A stretch of 64,000 nt of DNA from Psococerastis gibbosa (lineage: Eukaryota; Arthropoda; Insecta; Psocodea; Psocidae). A program made the position numbers and the translations under genes. The stretch is taken from assembly GCA_963971405.1 (NCBI GenBank), contig OZ020487.1, positions 27,389,371 to 27,453,370 of the forward strand, read 5' to 3'. The notes below the pieces were generated by a model. It ran no database searches. It was given only the letters and a program-made list of their open reading frames with translations, and was not told where the DNA came from. Shown here in pieces: positions 55,701 to 64,000 of this stretch (positions within the stretch are counted from its first letter, which is position 1; the number at the start of each line of letters is the position of its first letter).

Positions 55701-58190
55701 GACCTCAGAAGCCGCAATTTTAATTAACTAGACACATGTTGACACGGTGACTGTGAGCCCAGGGGAGCCAACACAACGAGCAAACTGTCAGCCAACTTTC
55801 CATTCAACTGGGTAATTTGCTTTATGGTATCCCAACCAGTCATTGCAGTAAAGAGTACAGTATTGGCTCCCGAAAATACTCAAGCATTTGAAATTGTGTA
55901 TCGATTAATTGATGCAACGATTAATACTAAGGATGGTGCAGGATTAGTTTTAGTTTATCTGCGGGCCTACTATGCCGTTTACAATTAATCATAAACTGGT
56001 ATAAAATGTAAACAAGATAATTTTAGAATGGAAAGTGCTATTCAAACTTGGTATGTTAACATTTTTAAACGGCATAGTCCCTGTAGGTTTTATTTATTGT
56101 TCTTGTTGTTTTTCTTCTGATGTAATTGTTATGTGTTTCTATTTGTACTAGTATTTTTGAAATTATAATAATGTCTTAAGCTATTATTACTACTACAGAG
56201 CTTAATAAACATGAAGTACCGGTAGGTAAAAAATATACTTGGGAACATAAACGGTTCATATTTTAACCTTTCTTTCGGTGCCGATTTGCATCCGTAGCAC
56301 CAACGCAAAAGGTTGAACTAAATTAACCAGACTTAAAATTGACCTGCACACCTGTACAATTTAAAAGCCCCAAAAAAATTTCCGCCTATGTTCAACATGC
56401 TTAACAGTGAACAGAAAATTAATTGCGTTGACCATTATTTACCCTGAACCCTAGCGTTTGAGTTTATCGTAATCAACAGTAAGCTAGGTTTATTTAGCAC
56501 GAACGCCAGGGATAATTCGAGATAGCTCATCCCTGTATAATATTGGTGCTAAGCTTGCTGGAAAAGATTTAGAGAATCAAAGATAAGATGATTGCTAAAT
56601 CTATTGGAAAAAGTAACCGCTCTCACACAATACATTCCATAAGAAATCACTGAAGAGGAATCGACAGAACTATAAAAATTAGGCCCCTATCTGCCACCAC
56701 TATAATTTTTATCGCACGACGAAATCAACTTTATTATTAAATTAGAAAGAATTATTATTATATAGGTAGGCGTTCCAGGAAATCTCCATGCATATAATTA
56801 CTAAGTTAATTATTGTACAATGAAATATAAGTAATTAGTTCACATTATACCGTACTAGCCGAATCGCAAATTGGTATAGGTGTGGACTATACTGCAGCTC
56901 GAACTCGAACGAAGGCTCGACTGGCCACTGGGCTAGGATTTTATAAACAAAACCGAAGGGACCAGACCTTCGGTAATTGGCGGCGGACCGGGCTACAAGA
57001 AGCCACCGGCTGCAACTAGGGTTTCATAAAAAAAAAACTAGCTGAATCCATATCCGTGAAAATGTTTGCCTCAAAAGTTAATGTTTTTTAAGGCTTTTTT
57101 CAGGTTGCCCAGAAACAGTTTGCCAGCGCTTAAAGTTTGAGGGTATGGTCACCTGGAGTAATGTGGTTTTTAGAGGATTTCTAGTTTTGTGGCAATGTTA
57201 ATAGATTTACAAAATCGCATTGTGGAGCCAATGGCAGAGAGACTATTGCCCAGAAGAGGGGCTACGATTTAAGGTAATGATGAATATAGTTAAAATTATA
57301 TTGAACTCATGAAAGAATGCGTTTGGGGTGGTTTTCTCTCTAAATCCCACTTTTCCACAAAATCACATTAAATGGTGACTGTCAAGTTGAATTAATATTA
57401 ATACACGAAATCGAGCTATTGTGTTGTCTACACGTAAGTATCTTCCAGCTTGGCAACTGAGTTAATTAAAGAAGGAAAAATCGTACAAAGCAGCACTACA
57501 CAATACTTTATCATCCTAAAGCTTAACAAAGTTGTTCAGCAATAAATAAAATTGCCCTTCACTAAAATCCCTCCCCATGTTATTAAAAAGTAATCCCATG
57601 CACGCGCGGCGCTATGGGAAAGGTCGACCTTTTATGTTTTGCAAATATTTTCATCCACGGCACTCAATGCTTCCTTATCTACCAAGAGTTTTAATTTCCA
57701 GAGTAACACTCGTGCAAAAAAATAAACTCATTTGTCAGCGATATTAGAGTTTTTGCGCGAATCTGGACGGTCATTAATCTTCCGGCGGAGGGGACACCTC
57801 AGATAAAGCTGGGCCCCTCGCCGCTGTCAGGGGGAGGCAGCAGGTTTAGTTGTAAGGGTTGTTTTCCGGCGGGTGAACTCACTGAGCAATAGCTACGATA
57901 TTATATTTTCGTGTCTGCGGTACAATGAAAACAAAAACGTGTTTATAAACTTTTCCCAGTACATGTTGCAGGCAGTTAAAACTAAAATATACTGTGATAA
58001 CCCCATTATCATTGAAAGAACAATTGAAAGAATATTGAAAATGAGTATATTATAGTGAAAAATGGAGAATGTAATATAATATTCAATTGAAAGGATTTGC
58101 GTTTCCAGAGATGTGTATTTAATGTATACAAGGTCAGTCCAGTACCCCATATATTGTATATCAATAATTTTATGACTTAGCAATACTGCA
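52760..58190. other. Long stretch with no gene or recognised repeat boundary
   Basis: AT-rich, with a poly(G) run at 52990-53003. 55590-55830 and 57600-57890 are the least AT-rich blocks and lack repeat signatures. They are candidates for conserved regulatory sequence, but nothing here proves it. Confidence 0.35.
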
Positions 58191-58199
58191 GGACTACTA

Positions 58200-58320
58200 T
58201 AGTAGTAGTAGTACAATAGAAAGAAAGAAAGAAAATTGTCTTTATTTTCCATATGGGCAAATTTTGGGCCTTTCGGTCCACTCTTACAATTAACCCATAA
58301 TACGGTATTATAAAAAAAAT
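58200..58320 (-). repeat. Probable 3' tail of a non-LTR element, minus orientation
   Basis: The reverse complement reads AAGAGTGGACCGAAAGGCCC, then ATATGGAAAATAAAGACAAT and a (TTTC)n tail ending at a TAC/ACT microsatellite. The AATAAAG signal plus tetranucleotide tail is a common LINE/SINE 3' end. The 5' body was not recognised. Confidence 0.45.
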
Positions 58321-59230
58321 ATCCATGCATTAATATTATCTAATATTCAAATATTCAATATTTCCATTCACTCAACATTCGCTTCTCATTCATACCGTTG
58401 CATGAGAAAACTGTGACAAGCCACACTGAAACTCTCCAAACTCTTGGAGGGATCAGGCAATGAGTTGAAAAGTATGATAGGTTCGAATATATCTACAACT
58501 ACAACATAACTACTACTACTAGGCTACACTACTAAAAATTTCATTTCAGGGAGAAAATTGGAGTAAATTGCTCGCAGAAATTGAAAAGTTTAATTGTATT
58601 TAAATAGCAAAAGTTTTAGTCGGAGTTCCGGCAAGAATTGCAAAGGCGTGAAAGACCAAGTCTTTTGTTTAATTAGGTTGCGAGAAATTGCGTGTGCATT
58701 AAGCTACCCAATTTCGTTTTTATGAGCAGAACATTTTCTGTACAATTTCATATTAAAATTACAAGCAGATGCAAATCCTACACTGAATAAAGGTTACCCC
58801 TGCTGAATCCTTTATGTAATTCAATGGCTGCTAACAAGCAAAAAATGTTCCAAGCGAAAATGTTACGTAAAGAGGTTGCAAAATATAAAATTATGGTAAA
58901 TTCAGATGTTACCGTCATTACACGGTGTAACCGGACTGCCTACATCAAAGGAATATTTATCAGAATAAAGCCTGTAGGAGAAAACGAAACTGTCGCACTA
59001 ACAAGGCCGATGTCGTTACCATCCTCTCACCACCTTTGTCTTCTTCTCACCTTCCACGATTTTTGAATTTATGAATATTGTACGGAATTAAAACGAAACA
59101 ACGAAAAAAAGCTTGAAAAATCTCGGTAAGGAATACTGCAAGGCACCGCCATGCATTGGAACCAGGCCTAAGGCTGTGATAAAAAGTGTTAGTAGTACTA
59201 TTGTAGATAGGCTCTGTAAACGAGCATTTC

Positions 59231-59660
59231 CTCATTTTGCAGCATCTACTCAGGTGGCTATTCCACTTGTCAATTTTTCTTCAATTTTGATGATGTCACT
59301 GACGGAAATATCCTCAATGTTTCATTTATATTTTTACACCTCATTCCACTCGTCTTCAATAATTGACCATTTTTGCTTTCATTTTTTTTTCATTTTTTTA
59401 AATTTGGCCGTCGTCTTTCTTTTAATTTTATAATTTACAAGAAATTAATTACAATTATTTATCATATATCCAGACGACGCCATTATTTAATTTTAGTTTG
59501 TTATTGTATGCAAAGTGTGACTTTACTCTATGATTATTGATCAATTTTAACATGCGGAAGTTAAAATGGACAATGACATAGAGTAAAGAAAAAATCTCAT
59601 CAATTATTGACGGAATATTGACAAGTGGAATAGCCAGCTTAGCAAAATGTGGGGCTAATG
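59231..59660. repeat. Imperfect inverted repeat, two diverged arms
   Basis: Plus-strand 59231-59300 (CATTTTGCAG, GGTGGCTATTCCACTTGTCA) and the reverse complement of 59600-59655 (ACATTTTGCTAAGCTGGCTA, TTCCACTTGTCAATATTCC) face each other. Both arms translate to PHFA...AIPLVN..SI. The outer ends GGCCGTCGTCT (about 59406) and AGACGACGCC (about 59471) also pair. Confidence 0.55.
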
Positions 59661-59664
59661 AAAA

Positions 59665-62600
59665 ACAATTATACCACCGTGTTATACAATATGATTCTGA
59701 TAGTATCAGAAATGTTTTATTTAAGCCAGAAAAATTAATGAGCCAATTATCTAGTGAGTAGTGAGTAATGAGTAATAATGAGTCAATTGACAATCCATGT
59801 ACCACAGAGAAATACATATTGCATAATAAAGCAAGGTAAGTTTTAAGTGTACCTGAACCTTCCTCAGTAGCATAATAACTTCACAGGTCCATAATATGAC
59901 GACCTTGAAAAGACCCTCACAGTCTCTCAAAAATGCCTTACCTGCAACAAAATTGTACATTACCACCATAAAACATAAACATTAACCACACACGGGAAAA
60001 TATCAGTAACTAGGGAACAGAGGAAATGGGTCGATCAATACCCAGTTCAGCGCATATATGTAATAAGACTTCATAAATCATCAAAGCATAACATTGAACA
60101 CCAACCAAGCTGGGAGAGAGAAGCATCAGGGGTAGTTAAGCAGTCAAGTAAGCAACAAGAACGGAAACAACCCACCATCACCGTTTCCTGGTTTTAATGG
60201 CGCAATACCACAGTTTTTCACTGGAGCATCCCATGACGCAGAATTAGGATTGTGGAGGACTGGAGGGTGCTTCCAAGGATAAATTTTACCGCAAAAATCG
60301 AACATTGGACCCTCCCTCATCCTGTTTCCTATAATTGCTCACAAATCGCTGCTGTAGATTTCATTAGTTTCGCGCGAAGGGTTTCGTCCTATCGGTTTTC
60401 AGCAGGGAATTCCCATTTTCAGGGTTTTCATGGATCAGAGCAACCTTCAGCTCTGTATTGTCTTCATTTGGAAATGGCACGGGATTTCGAAAATCTCTTA
60501 TATTTCTATCGGTATGCAATAAAATACTAACAACTATACTGCCGGCTACAGTATTGTACATCTAAGCATAGACTCCAATTCCAACTCAGTTACTGAAGAG
60601 CGAAGCATATGCCATGCATTCTGTACTCATTTGATTTGTTAATTTAAAATTGAACTGTAGGTAACTCAGTCGTAATCAGATGAAAGTAAACCCTAGCAGG
60701 AAATGAAACGACAGATGAGCAACTGTGACCTCCCCAGACATATTGTAACGTTAGCTTGTACACAATTTTCCTAGAACTATTACTGAAAAGCTCCCGGATT
60801 CATAAGTGCAGCTGCAAATTCATTTCAAACTAAATTGAAATTTCTTCATTGCACGCTGCTTCTGCAAACTGTAATTTCCTCGAACCCTGCGGATAATAGA
60901 GCGTACAAATCTATTTGAATGGGGTGTTTCACGATCAGTCGTGGGTTTCATTTGTGCAAGTTTTATTCAAAACAATATTGTATTGATGAAGCTAACTGGC
61001 CTATCCTAAAAAAAAACATACTAAGAATCACGAACGCAATAAACTGACATTTTAATAAATATCCACAATAATTAAAAAGAGTAATTTTACGAAATATGAT
61101 ACACGCATGAACGTTGGCTGTATGTTTATCCCACATATAGCAATATTTTGAACTTCATTACAAACGACAGAACATCATAAAACACTGAAATGTGTATTAG
61201 GGTAAGTTGGAAGATGAAATTTGACAAAGGGTGCGTGTGATGAAAAGGAATTAGCTATCGCAGTAAACGACAAAAGTAGACAAGAATTGATAGCCCCGCC
61301 TCACGATGAGCTTAAACCTGGAAAATTACCTTTCCAGAACCGATTTTTGGTCCGTCAATCAACTCCACGTGGTTGAACCTTTCTGTCACTTTCATTACAA
61401 CGGTCTATGTATCTCAATTTTACGGAGAAGGAACAAGGAAGTAAAACTTCAGCTGAAGGGTTTTTCTATTTGGCACTAAAATTGCGCAATTTTTTTTAAC
61501 TCATAATAATACAAGCTATCATGGCACGAGAGACATTAAGAATGAATATATAGTAGGCTAAGCGAAGAGACACAACAACTTGACAGGTTGTAACAATAAA
61601 ATAAAAATTGTGCTAGATAAGGTAGCTTATACTATATAGGTTAACAACAGTATTACATGGGTTTGGATGAAAAAAATTGTCAATATTTCTTTTAAAAAAT
61701 GTTTTTAGGTTTTTAGCTGTGGATTACGATAGCGAAAACGCCGGCAGACATGGGCGACAAGAACAAATAGTACTTTAGTACTAGTAATTTTCGTATTCAC
61801 CTCCATTCGCCACATTCTATAGGTACAGTCTAGTCATGAAACCCCCATTTTAAGGATGCTGATTTTATTAGTATTAATTAATTAAACGTTTTTTATATTT
61901 GTGTATATTACAAAATATAGTACAATTTGAGAGGAATGCAAACGGATAAAATCCAGCTAGAAACTGTCAGGTCACGGGAATTAAAATAAAGCAAATTGAT
62001 AACAACGGTTACCGGAAGTCAGTGGGAAAACCATTCAGTTTCAAATTGAAAATTCCAATAAAGCTACCAACATAATGACAGCACTAAGCCAACGCGCCTA
62101 ATCCGCAACTAAATAAATAACCTATCATGCTTTCAATGCAATTCCAACAAAGCAAATTCAATGTGTGTTTCAATCCGCGTTTTTCAATAAATCCGTGTCT
62201 ACCTATCGGAATGGAATTCTATCAGCATTGTTTATAACGCATATTTTAGAGGATGATCGGGGATTCATGAGGCTGTGGTGGGGGAACAATACATAATTGG
62301 GGGCAGAAGTAACCAGGGGGAGGGCGGCGGAGGGGGGGGGGGTGAACCCCAGCCTTTTACATGGAAATGAGGTTCAAGTCTCGGGGGCTCCATTTTCCAA
62401 TTGATTGCCGCTGTTTCTGTTGGGGGGTTCAGCAGCTTCTGATTCGATTCCGAATATCTATTTAGGTTAAACTGGAAACATGATTTTTTTTAGGTTATGC
62501 TCCCATAAATAAGACGCTAAGACAATGCTTGGGTGTATACCCCTACACTTCGGTAGGAAGATTCCCTCCAGCGGGCATAGTATCAACGGCAAATAACACT

Positions 62601-62760
62601 TATTATTTAAACCCGGTAATAAACCTAACCCGCTTCAAAGTAGACGATATTCAACTGTTTTGTCATGTTGGGGCCAATAAAGCATTCAAAAACGTTCATA
62701 GCATTGGCAGCAATTAATTATTACAGATATTAATCTATGGTGACCAACACATTTTTATAA
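59665..62760. other. Non-coding stretch, no gene seen
   Basis: No supported gene. A tRNA-like T-arm string GAGGTTCAAGTCTCG occurs near 62370 beside a G-rich patch; this is too weak to call. Confidence 0.35.
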
Positions 62761-62765
62761 AAAAC

Positions 62766-62850
62766 AAGCGGGGCTTGGGACCGAATCGCGGCCCCGCCCC
62801 CTTGCGCCCACGGCGGGCGGCAGCTCACCCCTTCGGGGCCTCGCAATGGG
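62766..62850. other. Short GC-rich patch
   Basis: About 85 bp of strongly GC-rich sequence (GCGGCCCCGCCCCCTTGCGC, CGGCGGGCGGCAGCTCACCC) in AT-rich surroundings. GGGGCCTCGCAATGGGCATA loosely resembles 31049-31070. It could be part of a repeat. Confidence 0.5.
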
Positions 62851-62989
62851 CATAAATAATTTAGAGAGATTTCATCTACCTTTTGAGACGGTGACCAATG
62901 TTCGACTACCTGAAAATTTCTTCACAACTTTTCATTTCATAACCCCCTGAGCCTAAAACCACCCCCGTTAAAAATGATACATTTATACC

Positions 62990-63075
62990 AAAACGTGTAA
63001 GTCCACTGAAATCATAAATCGAAAATTTCGATCATCACAAAGCGCTTCTTATACTACGTATAAATACGAAAGCAA
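62990..63075 (+). repeat. Dispersed repeat D4, 3'-end fragment
   Basis: AAAACGTGTAAGTCCACTGAAATC, AATCGAAAATTTCGATCATCACAAAG and CTTATACTACGTATAAATA closely match 41840-41915 but nothing further 5', as expected for a 5'-truncated retroposon. Confidence 0.75.
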
Positions 63076-64000
63076 CAACAATATTAACTATAGGATTATT
63101 ATTATTAAACTGCAGATTCCCATTAAAAGACCACGAACCGAGGAGGTTGGTGTAGAAAAATAATTACAAGGCCCAAATACACGTGCGGATCGAGCAGGAA
63201 ACCATAACTAACAGCGCGTCCACCACGGAATGCCAATAATCCTTCACGTCCGTACACGTGGTCCATCAGGGACACTCAAGATGTGACATGGGGATAGAAT
63301 CGATGGAGAGGAAAAGGGAAGACATTTTAACGGTAAGCCAAAACATTTCTATTCCACCCAATCCTTATGAAGGTAACATCACAGAAAAAGACAGCCTAAT
63401 GCATTACACTGACTTCTTCAGCAACTCTCTGAATACCATCTTCCTCCACCTCTCTCGGTCTAGCCGCTAGACTCTAGCGCCTTCGGCCTTCCTATTCAGC
63501 ACTTGGTACGTACGAGTTCCTGCAACCCCCTACAGTTGATCCATGAATTCCACCCTCTTCTACTAGTTCCTTCCACTGTGCCCATACTTACTATCATCAT
63601 TTAAATGGAGTTCACGGTACGAGAGTAGGTTTGAAATAACCCAGTGTTCTGACCAATTGGTATATTCGACTCTACTACAGAAATTTGAATTAATTTATTG
63701 TAGGCTAGATTACTATTTATTTACGCACAACACAACCATCGACCTAAGCCTCGACATTGAATAGGTAGAATTATAGGGCTCATGTATGTATACGATTTGT
63801 TGAAGGTCCAATTAATATAAGATTTCATTTACTTAAGCTTCGTTCAGCAGCGCAGAAAAGTTACAGCAAATTAACCCAAGAGAAGATCCGTACGATCAAT
63901 TTATACGAGTAAACTCAAGATTTATCCTGGGGCTATACGAGAATAAACGAAGCCAGGGAAAGAGGATGAAATAAATTTCCAAAAGCACTTCATCCTCGGA

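Noticed and set aside
1-64000. Operons, riboswitches, CRISPR arrays, ribosome binding sites
   Set aside because: The window is clearly spliced eukaryotic DNA; no regularly spaced repeats or prokaryotic gene organisation are present.

Overview
The window is nuclear DNA from an animal, most likely an arthropod. It has GT-AG introns, long AT-rich non-coding stretches, retroposons with poly(A) or microsatellite tails, and many small DNA transposons with intact target-site duplications (TSDs). The one confidently recognised host gene resembles insect Roundabout proteins more than vertebrate ones. That judgement is from memory of the family, and I cannot name the species.

Region 1 (about 0.7-12.9 kb, minus strand): thirteen exons of a Roundabout (Robo) axon-guidance receptor gene. 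They join in phase into 2691 nt (897 codons plus one base) without a stop. In order they encode Ig2, Ig3, Ig4, Ig5, three fibronectin type III domains, a juxtamembrane segment, one transmembrane helix and the start of the cytoplasmic tail, including the CC0 and CC1 tyrosine motifs. Two short exons (10 and 11) complete FN3-3; exon 11 has only a short methionine-initiated reading frame and is easily missed. The signal peptide and Ig1 should lie at higher coordinates but were not found. The rest of the tail (CC2 and CC3, if present) lies beyond position 1. The paralogue (Robo1 or Robo2/3 type) is therefore unresolved.

Region 2 (Robo introns): these hold several precisely bounded elements. They are a Tourist-like MITE just inside one splice donor, three hAT-like MITEs with 8-bp (or near 8-bp) TSDs, and a 286-bp retroposon with a 12-bp TSD.

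Region 3 (about 12.9-64 kb): no convincing full gene. It is either the long 5' intron(s) of robo or robo upstream sequence. Contents include a 5'-truncated non-LTR retrotransposon copy (RNase H, zinc-knuckle tail, poly(A), 9-bp TSD), two decayed LINE fragments, tRNA-derived SINE heads, at least six dispersed repeat families, two more hAT-like MITEs, a 506-bp terminal-inverted-repeat element, three local duplications, a small poly(A)-tailed hairpin retroposon, and three exon-like segments of unknown identity. No rRNA, tRNA gene, CRISPR array or prokaryotic feature is seen. The robo exon chain and the TE boundaries are the solid results; the exon-like segments are speculative.
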